Source: Paenibacillus piri
GTDB lineage: Bacteria > Bacillota > Bacilli > Paenibacillales > NBRC-103111
Length of the DNA stretch: 64,000 nt
Direction of reading: 5' to 3'
Assembly (NCBI RefSeq): GCF_004354045.1
Contig: NZ_SMRT01000004.1
Span: 248,001-312,000 of the forward strand
A model generated the notes under the pieces. The model was given only the letters and a program-made list of their open reading frames with translations, did not search any database and was not told the DNA's origin. Below, in pieces: positions 34,448 through 42,648 of the stretch (the first letter of the stretch is position 1; each line of letters opens with the position of its first letter). A program made the position numbers and the translations under genes.

Positions 34448-35343
34448 TCCGTACTCCTCCTCTGTGCTAGATCATCAAGAATGATGCCGCTCAAGGTATC
34501 GGCGATGATGCGACCGGCTGTTTTCGGCGCAACAATTCCAGGGAGTCCCGGAGCGAGCATTGCTTTGATGCCTCTGCGTTCGGCAAAACGGAAATCCGTT
34601 CCTCCGGGTTTGGAAGCCAAGTCAATGATCACTGCACGGTGAGGAATATTGGCAATAATTTGTGCTGTGACTATCATAGACGGAATTGTGTTAAAAAGCA
34701 AGTCAATATTCGCCACCTGAGCGTACAAATCCGACGTGTAAAACGGCGTAAACCCCATCTCCCAAGCACGTGCGTAGTACTCCGGCTTGTTCACGCCTAC
34801 CTTCACGTTTGCGCCGAGTCCTTGCAGACTGCGCGCCACTGTAATTCCCGTTCTGCCGAACCCGAGCACCATCGATTGGGAGCCGTGAATCGTGAAATCC
34901 GTATTCTGGATTGCCATCATCAGCGCGCCCTCGGCAGTCGGTATGGAGTTATAAATCGCAACATCGTCACGATCAAACAGTTCGATGAGTTGAATCGAAT
35001 GCTTGGTACACAAATTACGCAGATATGGCTTTGCCATACCCGTAAAAATTTTGCAATGCTTAGGCAGCGCCTGAATATGCTCCTCCGTCAAGCGCAGTTC
35101 GGATGCGGTGAAGATGCTTTCCACGTAGCCTTCATCGTCCGTTCCGACCGCCGGCAAAATGACTGCATCCGTCCCCTCAAGAGTCTCCGGGCTAAGTGTC
35201 GCTCTCGTAATACCGCTAAATTGATTTTGCAGGTTGTCGAACCCGATCAGTATAACGGAAGCATCCAGCTCCGAGCATTTATAGATCACCTCAAGCTGCC
35301 GGGCATCACCGCCAATCAGAGTCACTTGAAATCCTGTAAGCAT
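34444..35343 (-). CDS. spoVFA: Dipicolinate synthase subunit A
   Basis: 299-residue NAD(P)-binding subunit. A Rossmann motif appears mid-protein in MVLGFGRTGITVARSLQGLG, and IIDLASKPGGTDF follows. The N-terminal half (FQVTLIGGDARQLEVIYKC) is a flavodoxin-like substrate domain. First gene of spoVFA-spoVFB-asd-dapG-dapA, which links lysine-pathway flux to spore dipicolinate. The ATG at 35343 follows GAGGTG by 7 nt; an out-of-frame ATG lies 4 nt before it. A SigK-like promoter may lie at 35379-35408. Confidence 0.96.
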   Translation of the reverse strand: MLTGFQVTLIGGDARQLEVIYKCSELDASVILIGFDNLQNQFSGITRATLSPETLEGTDAVILPAVGTDDEGYVESIFTASELRLTEEHIQALPKHCKIFTGMAKPYLRNLCTKHSIQLIELFDRDDVAIYNSIPTAEGALMMAIQNTDFTIHGSQSMVLGFGRTGITVARSLQGLGANVKVGVNKPEYYARAWEMGFTPFYTSDLYAQVANIDLLFNTIPSMIVTAQIIANIPHRAVIIDLASKPGGTDFRFAERRGIKAMLAPGLPGIVAPKTAGRIIADTLSGIILDDLAQRRSTE

Positions 35344-35479
35344 TCATTCTCACCTCTTTCTAGTTGCTTTCGATAACTCATCTTATGCTCGCGCCCAAGG
35401 ATGGGTTACTGTAACGCATAGAAAGGGCTGATGCCGGGAGAGCGGCGAAGCTCCCTAAATTCCTGCCCAAATAAAAAAA

Positions 35480-35491
35480 CCTCTATCGAGG
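35480..35491 (-). terminator. Short terminator upstream of spoVFA
   Basis: CCTC-GATA-GAGG followed by TTTTTTT on the minus strand; a GC-rich 4-bp stem with an ideal T-run. Confidence 0.55.
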
Positions 35492-35536
35492 CCTATCCAA
35501 GATGAGCGACCGCGATTTAAATGTAGGTTTTCTTGC

Positions 35537-35584
35537 AATGATAGAAAGCTTCAGCTCCGCTGAAAACTTATACTTTCTATCATT
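35537..35584 (-). repeat. Perfect inverted repeat, related to the terminator-abutting element
   Basis: AATGATAGAAAG and CTTTCTATCATT are perfect 12-bp arms. Inside lies TTTTCAGCGGAGCTGAAG, which makes a second hairpin (TTCAGC/GCTGAA). The segment AGAAAGTATAAGTT is identical to 14 nt of repeat copy F, and like those copies it follows a terminator (dut). Confidence 0.6.
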
Positions 35585-35592
35585 ATAAAAAA

Positions 35593-35630
35593 GCATTTTC
35601 CCGGTCAGCCGAAGCCGGCCGGAAAAATGC
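35593..35630 (-). terminator. Terminator of mlpA-dut
   Basis: Long near-perfect stem GCATTTTTCCGG / CCGGGAAAATGC, with an inner GCCGGC-type loop, then TTTTTTAT on the minus strand. Confidence 0.85.
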
Positions 35631-35656
35631 AACATTCCGCTATGATTTCAATTACT

Positions 35657-36103
35657 TCATTTGGTGCCCGTATGGCCGAAGCCTCCGGCGCCGCGGTCCG
35701 TGTCCGCAAGCTCTTCCACTTCCGCCAGCTGCACCCGCGGCACCACCTGAAACACCATTTGCGCGATTCGCTCATTCCGCTCGATGGCAAACGATTCGGT
35801 GCCATGGTTAATGAGCAGCACCTTGACCTCGCCGCGATAATCGGCATCGATCGTCCCCGGCGAATTTAACGCGGTAATGCCATGCTTCAGCGCCAACCCG
35901 CTGCGCGGCCGGACCTGGGCTTCCAGCTCCGGCGGCATCGCCAGGGCGAAGCCCGTCGGAATCAGCACCCGCTGGCCCGGATCCAGCCGAACCGGCTCGC
36001 CGACGGCCGCATAAAGGTCGAAGCCGCTGGCCAGTAGCGACATTTTTTGCGGCAGCTGGATGTCCTCATTGCCGGGCAGCCGCTTGATTTGCACATTATA
36101 CAA
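35657..36103 (-). CDS. dut: dUTP diphosphatase
   Basis: 148-residue trimeric dUTPase. Motifs in order: GFDLYAAV (1), [11 protein letters not shown] (2), [11 protein letters not shown] (3), ERIAQMVF (4) and the flexible-arm motif [10 protein letters not shown] (5). Hydrolyses dUTP to dUMP and PPi, keeping uracil out of DNA. The start is placed at TTG 36103, with AGGAGGG 6 nt upstream; the ATG at 36127 lies before that site. It overlaps mlpA by 8 bp. In B. subtilis this position holds ymxH and not dut, so the arrangement is a Paenibacillus-type variation. Confidence 0.93.
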   Translation of the reverse strand: MYNVQIKRLPGNEDIQLPQKMSLLASGFDLYAAVGEPVRLDPGQRVLIPTGFALAMPPELEAQVRPRSGLALKHGITALNSPGTIDADYRGEVKVLLINHGTESFAIERNERIAQMVFQVVPRVQLAEVEELADTDRGAGGFGHTGTK

Positions 36104-37346
36104 GTTGATCCCTCCTGAAGCCGTCAATCACATCGTCCTTTTGCCCGACCATCGCCATTGCAAACGGGGATGAAAGCATTTCGTTCGTCAATTCCCGAAT
36201 ATGTTCAAGCTGGACACGCTCTATGCGCTCGATAATTTCGTCAAGGCTGTAATGCCGACCGAGCATAAGCTCGTTTTTACCGAGCCGGTTCATTCGGCTG
36301 CTCGTGCTTTCCAGACTCAGGATGAGACTGCCCTTCATCTGCTCCTTGCCTTTTTTCAGCTCCGATTCGGACAAGCCTTCCGTCTTGAGCTCATGCATCA
36401 TCTCCATCGTCACCTTCAAGACGTCAGCCGTCTGCTTCGGCGCGGTGCCCGTATAAATCGTAAACATCCCGCCATCCTGGTAGGAAGTATGGTACGAGTA
36501 CACAGAATAAGCCATACCGCGCTTTTCTCTGATTTCCTGAAACAACCGCGAGCTCATTCCCCCGCCGATCGCATTATTCAGCAAAACCATGGCGTACAGC
36601 CGGTCGTCCTTGGCCGAAAGGCCCGGCAGCGAAATACAGATATGATTTTGCTCCGTTTTTTTCTGATGATATTCCAAATTTCCGGCAAATGGCGGCGCGG
36701 AAAACGAATGCTCGGAGCCTTTATTTTGAAAGCCGCCGAAATGATGTTCCATCAGCTCGATAATCGAATCGTCCACATTGCCCGCAATGGCGATGACCGT
36801 ATGATCCACCGAATATTGTTCCTTCATATATTGACGCAGCGCATTAGCGTTCATCGCCGACAAGTTTTGTTCGGTGCCGATAATGGTATAGCCCAGCGAA
36901 TGGTCCTCAAAAGCCGCCTTGGCGATCAGATCGTGCACCATGTCATCCGGTGTATCCTCATACATCGAAATTTCTTCGAAGATGACGTTCTTTTCTTTCT
37001 CCAGCTCGGCCGGATCGAAGGTGGAACGGAAAAACATATCCGCCAGCGCTTCGACTGCGATCGGCAAATGCTCATCCAACACTTTGGCATAATAGCAAGT
37101 GTATTCCTTCGACGTAAACGCGTTGACATTGCCGCCAATGCCGTCGAACAATTCTGCTATATCTTTGGCGGAATATTGATCCGTCCCCTTGAACAGCATG
37201 TGCTCGATAAAATGCGAAATGCCGTTAATGTCCTTGCTTTCGTTACGGGAGCCGGTTTTCACCCAAATCCCGAAGGATACGGAGCGGCAAGTCGGAATAG
37301 GTTCCACGATGACCCGCAGCCCATTGTTCAAGGTATATTTATTCAA
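36096..37346 (-). CDS. mlpA: M16 zinc peptidase MlpA (YmxG)
   Basis: 416-residue processing-peptidase-like enzyme. HxxEH is seen in [13 protein letters not shown] near residue 47, with the distal Glu in [20 protein letters not shown]. The C-terminal inactive repeat has [20 protein letters not shown]. In B. subtilis MlpA lies downstream of pnpA-ylxY and affects extracellular protease production. Here it is 75 bp after ylxY and overlaps dut. ATG at 37346 with AGGAGGCTCC upstream. Confidence 0.93.
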   Translation of the reverse strand: MNKYTLNNGLRVIVEPIPTCRSVSFGIWVKTGSRNESKDINGISHFIEHMLFKGTDQYSAKDIAELFDGIGGNVNAFTSKEYTCYYAKVLDEHLPIAVEALADMFFRSTFDPAELEKEKNVIFEEISMYEDTPDDMVHDLIAKAAFEDHSLGYTIIGTEQNLSAMNANALRQYMKEQYSVDHTVIAIAGNVDDSIIELMEHHFGGFQNKGSEHSFSAPPFAGNLEYHQKKTEQNHICISLPGLSAKDDRLYAMVLLNNAIGGGMSSRLFQEIREKRGMAYSVYSYHTSYQDGGMFTIYTGTAPKQTADVLKVTMEMMHELKTEGLSESELKKGKEQMKGSLILSLESTSSRMNRLGKNELMLGRHYSLDEIIERIERVQLEHIRELTNEMLSSPFAMAMVGQKDDVIDGFRRDQLV

Positions 37347-37421
37347 TGAAAGGAGCCTCCTCGGAAAGTCTCGAAAATTTCATATCGACGATTTATGTGT
37401 AAAGCCTTATTAATATTACCA

Positions 37422-38477
37422 TTATTGCTCAGCAGACTCAACTTCGGGCACCCGGTTTGTGGAAATAAGCTCGCTAACCGTCCCCAACGACAGCCCTTTC
37501 CTTTTGATCGCCTGAATCATGGACTCCAGCGCTTCGCTCGAGGATGCCGTCGGATGCATCAAAATGAGCGAACCCGGCTCCACCCGCATTTCTATTTTAC
37601 GGACAATGGTGGCGGGCGCCGGTTTTTGCCAGTCCAATGTGTCCAATGTCCACAGGATCGTTTTCAGCTTCAGTTCTCGCGCGATATCGACGGTTGTCTG
37701 GTTAAAGTCGCCGGACGGCGGAGCAAACAGTCCGTTATTGACGCCGAGCTCCTTGTCCAGCAGCTGCTGCGTCTTAAAAATTTCGGAATAGGTCTGGTCG
37801 CGCGACAATGTGCTCATATTTTTATGGGAATAGGCATGATTGGACATCTCATGGCCTTTATTTTTGATGTCCTGGGCGGTCGGGATATTTTTCTTCAACC
37901 AGCTTCCATCGAAAAAGAAGGTGGCGTGTACGTTTTCTTTTTCCAATACGGACAATATTTTGGGTAAATACTCGTTTCCCCATGCCACATTGATCATTAA
38001 TGAGACCATCGGTTTTGCCGGATTGCCCTTGTAAATCGGATGCGAGCCCAACTGTTCCAAATTGATAGCCGGGGGTATCTCTTTCATGATCAAATGCAGT
38101 TGACCCGGCGTTTGCTTCTCCAGGGTGAGGGCCAACGACTTCTCTACGTCAACCTCGACCCCATTATAGCCCGGAATCGCTTTCCAGACTTTATCCAGGC
38201 GGGCGTTGACGGGGGCGATTCTGCGCTTCTCCGCTTCCTGCCTGATTTGCTCCTGAAGCTGGACCGCCCGGTCATGCTGACGCCTCCCCCACTCCGTGTT
38301 TGCGGCTGCAGCCGTGGATGGAGAGTCCAAATGAAACGGCCCGGATTCCGCAGCATGAGCCGATTGCTGCTCCGCATGCCGAACGAAGGACTTCAAGCTG
38401 TCCGAATTTTGCAGCAGCAGCATCACGGAAATAAACAAACAGGTCATGACAACTACCTGAACATGAACATGTTTCAT
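37422..38477 (-). CDS. ylxY: YlxY, polysaccharide deacetylase-like protein (catalytic residues partly missing)
   Basis: 351 residues. An N-terminal membrane/signal segment (VVVMTCLFISVMLLL) exports it. After a linker, a NodB homology domain starts near residue 160. Motif 1, normally TFDDG, reads LMINVAWGNEY, so the paired aspartates are absent. Motif 2 keeps two His residues (MSNHAYSHKNMS). Motif 3 lacks the Arg (APPSGDFN). Motif 5 is LILMHPT. It may therefore bind metal or glycan without standard deacetylation. Conserved between pnpA and mlpA in Bacilli. Start at the ATG at 38477 after AGGAGTAGG; the frame extends 15 codons upstream. Confidence 0.88.
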   Translation of the reverse strand: MKHVHVQVVVMTCLFISVMLLLQNSDSLKSFVRHAEQQSAHAAESGPFHLDSPSTAAAANTEWGRRQHDRAVQLQEQIRQEAEKRRIAPVNARLDKVWKAIPGYNGVEVDVEKSLALTLEKQTPGQLHLIMKEIPPAINLEQLGSHPIYKGNPAKPMVSLMINVAWGNEYLPKILSVLEKENVHATFFFDGSWLKKNIPTAQDIKNKGHEMSNHAYSHKNMSTLSRDQTYSEIFKTQQLLDKELGVNNGLFAPPSGDFNQTTVDIARELKLKTILWTLDTLDWQKPAPATIVRKIEMRVEPGSLILMHPTASSSEALESMIQAIKRKGLSLGTVSELISTNRVPEVESAEQ

Positions 38478-38552
38478 AAGCCTACTCCTGTCGATAGAAT
38501 CGTATGTCCCATAAATATGCACCGAGGGACAAGATTAGACCAAAACCTGGCC

Positions 38553-38655
38553 ACCCAAAAGTGACGCGAAGCTCTGAAGCATTTTCCGCTAACCCGTGTT
38601 CGCTGGGTTTCATCAGGAGTTAAGCAGCTCTTGATCTTACTTTTGGGGGAGCCCC
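38553..38655 (-). repeat. Second palindromic repeat family, interrupted copy
   Basis: On the minus strand it begins GGCTCCCCCAAAAGTAAG and ends GAGCTTCGCGTCACTTTTGG. The outer CCCAAAAGT/ACTTTTGGG arms match the tandem pair upstream of polC. The interior is longer and contains an AACCC...GGGTT hairpin not found in the polC copies. Confidence 0.65.
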
Positions 38656-38689
38656 CCGGAGCTGCGAATAAATTCCTAGGTAAAAACAA

Positions 38690-38716
38690 AAAGAGACAGA
38701 AATGCTCTGGCTCTTT
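38690..38716 (-). terminator. Terminator of pnpA
   Basis: AAAGAG-C-CAG pairs with CTG-T-CTCTTT around a 7-nt loop, then TTGTTTTTACC on the minus strand, 78 bp after the stop. Confidence 0.7.
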
Positions 38717-38793
38717 GTCTTTGCTTCCATATGAAGTTGGCCTATTAGCGCGCTGCCGGCCCGATAATTCGTCAGGCCGGTGTCGGACCGGTA

Positions 38794-40893
38794 TTATTGC
38801 GCCGGCACCTGAGCAGTCAGGACGGCTTTGCGGGACAAATTCACACGGCCCTGCTGGTCGATCTCGGTTACTTTGACCGTAATCGTATCGCCTACCGCTA
38901 CCACGTCCTCCACTTTCGCTACGCGCTCGGTGGAGAGCTGCGATATATGGACCAATCCTTCCTTGCCGGGTAAAATTTCGACGAACGCGCCGAATTTCTC
39001 AACCCGTTTGACCGTACCGAGATACGTTTCGCCAACTACAACTTCCTTCACGATACCTTCGATAATTTGACGCGCCTTTTCGTTCATCTCCTGATTGGAG
39101 GAAGCGATAAAAACGCGGCCATCCTGCTCGATATCGATTTTCACGCCTGTTTCCTCGATGATTTTGTTGATAATTTTGCCGCCGGCACCAATGACGTCGC
39201 GGATTTTGTCCGGATTGATATGCATCGTAATAATTTTTGGCGCATAGGGCGACAGCTGCGACTTCGGCTCCTGGATGCGCTCCATCATTTTTCCGAGGAT
39301 ATGCATCCGGCCTTTTTTCGCCTGCTCGAGCGCCTGCGTCAAGATAGCACGGTCGATTCCGTCAATTTTGATGTCCATTTGCAAGGCGGTGACGCCGGCA
39401 GCGGTTCCTGCCACTTTAAAATCCATATCGCCCAAATGGTCTTCCATGCCTTGAATATCGGTCAAAATGGAGAAATGCTCGCCGTCCTTGATTAGCCCCA
39501 TGGCAACCCCGGCAACCGGCGCTTTAATCGGAACCCCCGCATCCATCATCGCCAGTGTGCTGGCGCAAATGCTTGCCTGGGAAGTGGAGCCGTTCGATTC
39601 CAACACCTCGGATACGAGGCGGATCGTGTAAGGGAAGTCGGTCTCCGACGGTATTACCGGCTCCAATGCGCGTTCGCCCAATGCGCCGTGACCGATCTCG
39701 CGGCGGCCCGGAGGACGCAATGGTCTCGCTTCACCGACACTGAACGGCGGGAAGTTGTAATGATGCATGAACCGTTTGGTCTCTTCCAAATCGATCCCGT
39801 CCAATATTTGAACGTCACCCAACGCTCCCAGCGTACAAACGCTTAATGCCTGCGTCTGGCCGCGGGTGAACAATCCGGAGCCATGCGTGCGCGGCAGCAG
39901 CGTAATATCGCATTCAATCGGACGAATTTCGTCCAAGCCGCGGCCATCCGGTCTAACTTTATCATGAGTGATGAGACGGCGCACTTCTTCCTTGACGATA
40001 TCGTACAGCGTTTCTTTTACATCGGCCAGCTTTTCCGGCGTTTCGGCATATATTTCTTTGAAATATTCGACCGTTTCCTCATTAGCCGCATCGATCGCAT
40101 CCTGGCGGGCATGCTTTTCAGCGATTTTCACCGCTTCGACCAAACGCTCTTGAGCATACGCACGGACGGCGCGGCTTACCTCTTCATCAACGCTATGTAA
40201 AATAACTTCCATTTTAGGCCTGCCGACCTCTTGGACGAGCTGTTCCTGAATGGCGACAATTTTCCTGATCTCGTCATGTCCGAACATGATTGCCTCAAGC
40301 ATAACCTCTTCCGGAACTTCGTCAGCGCCGGCTTCCACCATCATGATGGCATCTTTCGTACCCGCCACAACAAGATGAATATCGCTCTTATCCGCCTGCT
40401 CCAGCGTCGGATTAACTACGAATTGACCGTCTACGCGGCCCACAATAACGCCTCCGACCGGTCCGTTGAACGGTACGTCCGAGATGCTCAGCGCTGCCGA
40501 AACTCCGATCATTGCGGCAATCTCCGGCGAGCATTCCTGATCTACGCTCATGACGATCGCGACGACCTGAACATCGTTGCGGAAGCCTTCCGGAAACAAT
40601 GGGCGAATCGGGCGGTCGGTCAAACGGCTCGCCAAAATCGCTTTTTCGCTGGGACGCCCTTCGCGCTTAATAAAGCCTCCGGGAATTTTCCCTACCGAGT
40701 ATAGACGCTCTTCATAATTAACGGTCAGCGGAAAGAAATCGAGGTCTTTCGGACCCGGTGATGCGGTTACGGTACATAGCACTACAGTATCGCCGTAGCG
40801 GGCAGTGACCGCTCCGTTCGCTTGCTTGGCCAAACGCCCTGTTTCAAGAATAAACGGGCGTCCGCCTAAATCCATCTGAACTCTGTTTTCCAT
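38794..40893 (-). CDS. pnpA: Polynucleotide phosphorylase
   Basis: 699-residue phosphorolytic 3'-5' exoribonuclease. Two RNase PH domains flank an all-helical linker. [15 protein letters not shown] and the acidic [12 protein letters not shown] region mark the second, active PH core. A KH domain ([20 protein letters not shown]) near residue 560 and an S1 domain ([20 protein letters not shown]) near 625 bind RNA. Main 3'-5' exonuclease for mRNA turnover with RNase J/Y, both encoded in this window. ATG at 40893 preceded by AGGAGGTTTTT. It follows rpsO as in most bacteria, with repeat copy F and a leader hairpin in between. Confidence 0.97.
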   Translation of the reverse strand: MENRVQMDLGGRPFILETGRLAKQANGAVTARYGDTVVLCTVTASPGPKDLDFFPLTVNYEERLYSVGKIPGGFIKREGRPSEKAILASRLTDRPIRPLFPEGFRNDVQVVAIVMSVDQECSPEIAAMIGVSAALSISDVPFNGPVGGVIVGRVDGQFVVNPTLEQADKSDIHLVVAGTKDAIMMVEAGADEVPEEVMLEAIMFGHDEIRKIVAIQEQLVQEVGRPKMEVILHSVDEEVSRAVRAYAQERLVEAVKIAEKHARQDAIDAANEETVEYFKEIYAETPEKLADVKETLYDIVKEEVRRLITHDKVRPDGRGLDEIRPIECDITLLPRTHGSGLFTRGQTQALSVCTLGALGDVQILDGIDLEETKRFMHHYNFPPFSVGEARPLRPPGRREIGHGALGERALEPVIPSETDFPYTIRLVSEVLESNGSTSQASICASTLAMMDAGVPIKAPVAGVAMGLIKDGEHFSILTDIQGMEDHLGDMDFKVAGTAAGVTALQMDIKIDGIDRAILTQALEQAKKGRMHILGKMMERIQEPKSQLSPYAPKIITMHINPDKIRDVIGAGGKIINKIIEETGVKIDIEQDGRVFIASSNQEMNEKARQIIEGIVKEVVVGETYLGTVKRVEKFGAFVEILPGKEGLVHISQLSTERVAKVEDVVAVGDTITVKVTEIDQQGRVNLSRKAVLTAQVPAQ

Positions 40894-41057
40894 AAAAACC
40901 TCCTGATTGTTATCTTTAAGGAACCCTTGTGCTAAGCATTCCTAAAATCAATGTAAGCGAGCAATGATCTACATATCAGTTCTGCATACTGCCTAGTATT
41001 TCCTTCTTTATAGGAAATAAATCTCTCGATTCCAGAAACGATGAAATTATACATACC

Positions 41058-41148
41058 AGGATATACAGGTCCGCCGTCCTTAGAGGACAGGCGCGTTTGT
41101 CAAGGTTGTGCGAAGCAAAGTATAGCAACTTATACTTTCTGTACAACC
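41058..41148 (-). repeat. Terminator-abutting repeat, copy F (full length)
   Basis: Minus strand: GGTTGTACAGAAAGTATAAG right after the rpsO terminator T-run, then TTTGCTTCGCACAACC, TTGACAAACGCGC and GTCC-TCTAA-GGAC. The last hairpin has decayed (GACGGCGGACCTGTA). Confidence 0.85.
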
Positions 41149-41153
41149 GAAAA

Positions 41154-41214
41154 AGCAACCGCGTTATGTGCCGTCGAGCCCAGCGGACCCGAACGACAGA
41201 CAACCATGGTTGCT
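41154..41214 (-). terminator. Terminator of rpsO
   Basis: AGCAACC / GGTTGCT enclose a loop that folds further (GTCG...CGAC); TTTTTC follows on the minus strand. Confidence 0.7.
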
Positions 41215-41232
41215 CTTTTGCAGCTAATCCTA

Positions 41233-41502
41233 TTAACGACGCAGTCCCAGCTTGGCGATCAAGGCGCTGTAACGGCTGACGTCTTTGTTTTTCAAATAAG
41301 TTAACAGCTTGCGGCGTTGGCCTACCATTTTCAAAAGACCGCGGCGGGAATGATGATCCTTCTTGTGAGTCTTCAGATGGTCGGTCAGGTTCACGATGTT
41401 CTCGGTAAGAATCGCGACTTGCACTTCCGGTGATCCTGTATCGGATTCATGCGTTCTGTGCGTTTGGATCAGTTCTTGTTTACGTTCTTGTGTCAATGCC
41501 AT
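41233..41502 (-). CDS. rpsO: 30S ribosomal protein S15
   Basis: 89 residues, standard length. [40 protein letters not shown] and the C-terminal [20 protein letters not shown] are signature segments. Binds the central domain of 16S rRNA. The ATG at 41502 follows GGAGGG by 7 nt. The leader (41503-41611) carries features of an S15 autoregulatory structure, and an extended -10 promoter lies at 41612-41620. Confidence 0.98.
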   Translation of the reverse strand: MALTQERKQELIQTHRTHESDTGSPEVQVAILTENIVNLTDHLKTHKKDHHSRRGLLKMVGQRRKLLTYLKNKDVSRYSALIAKLGLRR

Positions 41503-41611
41503 TGTAAATCCCTCCATAATAATAAGTTATCCCCAAAAGCCCAGAGATCGTCGGAGCGTCGATTCCCCATGCTTTGGTTCGGATGCCGGCATTTCACCGA
41601 CAACGTTGTTC
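41503..41611 (-). promoter_or_regulatory. Possible S15 autoregulatory leader of rpsO
   Basis: About 109 nt. A GTCGG / CCGAC stem can close a multi-branch region containing the palindromic hairpin ATGCCGGCAT and a GAATCGACG arm. S15 leaders that bind the protein as three-way junctions are known in Bacilli; whether this is the same motif needs covariance analysis. Confidence 0.4.
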
Positions 41612-41620
41612 AGTATACCA
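41612..41620 (-). promoter_or_regulatory. Extended -10 promoter of rpsO
   Basis: TGGTATACT: a TGN extension with a 5/6 -10 box. The -35 region (TTACTT at 17 bp) is poor, as expected for an extended -10 promoter. Confidence 0.5.
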
Positions 41621-41657
41621 TAGTCCGGTAAGAAAAGTAAAATCATAGTACGATAAA

Positions 41658-42611
41658 TTATTTCTGCATTGCTTGCAAAATCGATCGGGCCTCGTCGGCA
41701 TCGCGGTGAATTTGCGCAACGAGCTCCTGCACGCCGGAAAATTTGCGCTCGGCGCGAAGGTAGCGGATAAATTCCACCGATACGGTTTCGCCGTAAATCG
41801 TTTCGGAAAAATCGAACAGATGCGCTTCCAGCGTCGGCTGCTCCAATTCCGTTTCAAAGGTCGGTTTTTTCCCCACATTCATTACACCGTCGTACAGATG
41901 GCCCTGAACGGACACCCGTACCGCATACACCCCTATCGCAGGGATTAAGAACGGATCCTGTACATCGATGTTCGCCGTCGGAAATCCGATCGTCTTGCCT
42001 CTGCCGTCTCCGGTGACGACAATCCCGTTCAATGAATAAGGACGGCCCAGCAGGGCGTTCGCCTGTTCCAGCTCGCCGGACAGCAGATGATCGCGCACCC
42101 GCGTGCTGCTGACTTTGCTGCCGCTTTGGTGGAACGGCCGAATCACTTCGACGGCAAACCGCCCCTGCGCCAATTCGCATAACGTATCCGGGTCTCCCGC
42201 TCCGCGGTAGCCGAACCTGAAATCGAAGCCGACGATGACCGTGTTCACCTTCATCGGCACCAGCACGTTTTCGACGAACTCCGCCGGCGTCAGCATCATC
42301 AGCTGTTGATTGAATGAGACAATATACGTATTATTAACGCCCAATTCGGCCATCAGCCTTTTTTTCTGCTCGACCGGAGTCAGGAGCTTTATATATTTGC
42401 ATTGTCCCAGCACTTCCCGCGGATGCGGGTTGAAGGTCATGATCGAAGCGGGGATACCAAGCTCCCCGGCTGTTTGAATTGCCCGCCGGATCACTTCCTG
42501 ATGGCCCAGATGGACTCCGTCAAAATCCCCGATTGCGATCACTTGAGGCACCATGGCCGAAAGATTCGTTTGCCGGGCGATCGGGTATATTAGCTCTAGC
42601 GATTGCATGAA
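41658..42611 (-). CDS. ribF: Bifunctional riboflavin kinase/FAD synthetase
   Basis: About 317 residues. The N-terminal nucleotidyltransferase domain has IGDFDGVHLGHQEVIRRA near 30 and the later KVSSTRVRDHLLSGE. The C-terminal flavokinase domain has GRGKTIGFPTANIDVQDPFL and GVYAVRVSVQGHLYDGVMNV. It makes FMN and then FAD from riboflavin. Start uncertain: ATG at 42611, with AGGTG about 12 nt upstream, or the GTG at 42623 inside that site. Position between truB and rpsO is conserved in Bacilli. Confidence 0.95.
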   Translation of the reverse strand, partial: FMQSLELIYPIARQTNLSAMVPQVIAIGDFDGVHLGHQEVIRRAIQTAGELGIPASIMTFNPHPREVLGQCKYIKLLTPVEQKKRLMAELGVNNTYIVSFNQQLMMLTPAEFVENVLVPMKVNTVIVGFDFRFGYRGAGDPDTLCELAQGRFAVEVIRPFHQSGSKVSSTRVRDHLLSGELEQANALLGRPYSLNGIVVTGDGRGKTIGFPTANIDVQDPFLIPAIGVYAVRVSVQGHLYDGVMNVGKKPTFETELEQPTLEAHLFDFSETIYGETVSVEFIRYLRAERKFSGVQELVAQIHRDADEARSILQAMQK

Positions 42612-42648
42612 TTCTATGTTCACCTACAATTCTTTGGACGACAGCCTG

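Larger units (their letters stand above)
35344..35656. other. 313-bp intergenic region between dut and spoVFA
   Basis: Read on the minus strand it holds, in order, the dut terminator, a hairpin element (35537-35584), a short terminator (35480-35491) and a possible SigK promoter: CATAAGATG at 35379-35387, with an AC dinucleotide about 17 bp upstream. The SigK match is loose (CATAnnnTG rather than CATAnnnTA). No coding frame is convincing. Confidence 0.5.
38478..38793. other. 316-bp intergenic region between pnpA and ylxY
   Basis: Holds the pnpA terminator (38690-38716) and one copy of the second repeat family (38553-38655). No coding frame with a ribosome binding site is evident. Confidence 0.6.
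40894..41232. other. 339-bp rpsO-pnpA intergenic region
   Basis: Minus-strand order: rpsO terminator, repeat copy F, then about 165 nt of pnpA leader with a TTTCCT-ATAAAGA-AGGAAA hairpin (40999-41017) and a TATAAT-like box near 41047-41052 that lacks a good -35. The leader could serve autoregulation of PNPase, but nothing proves it. Confidence 0.4.
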
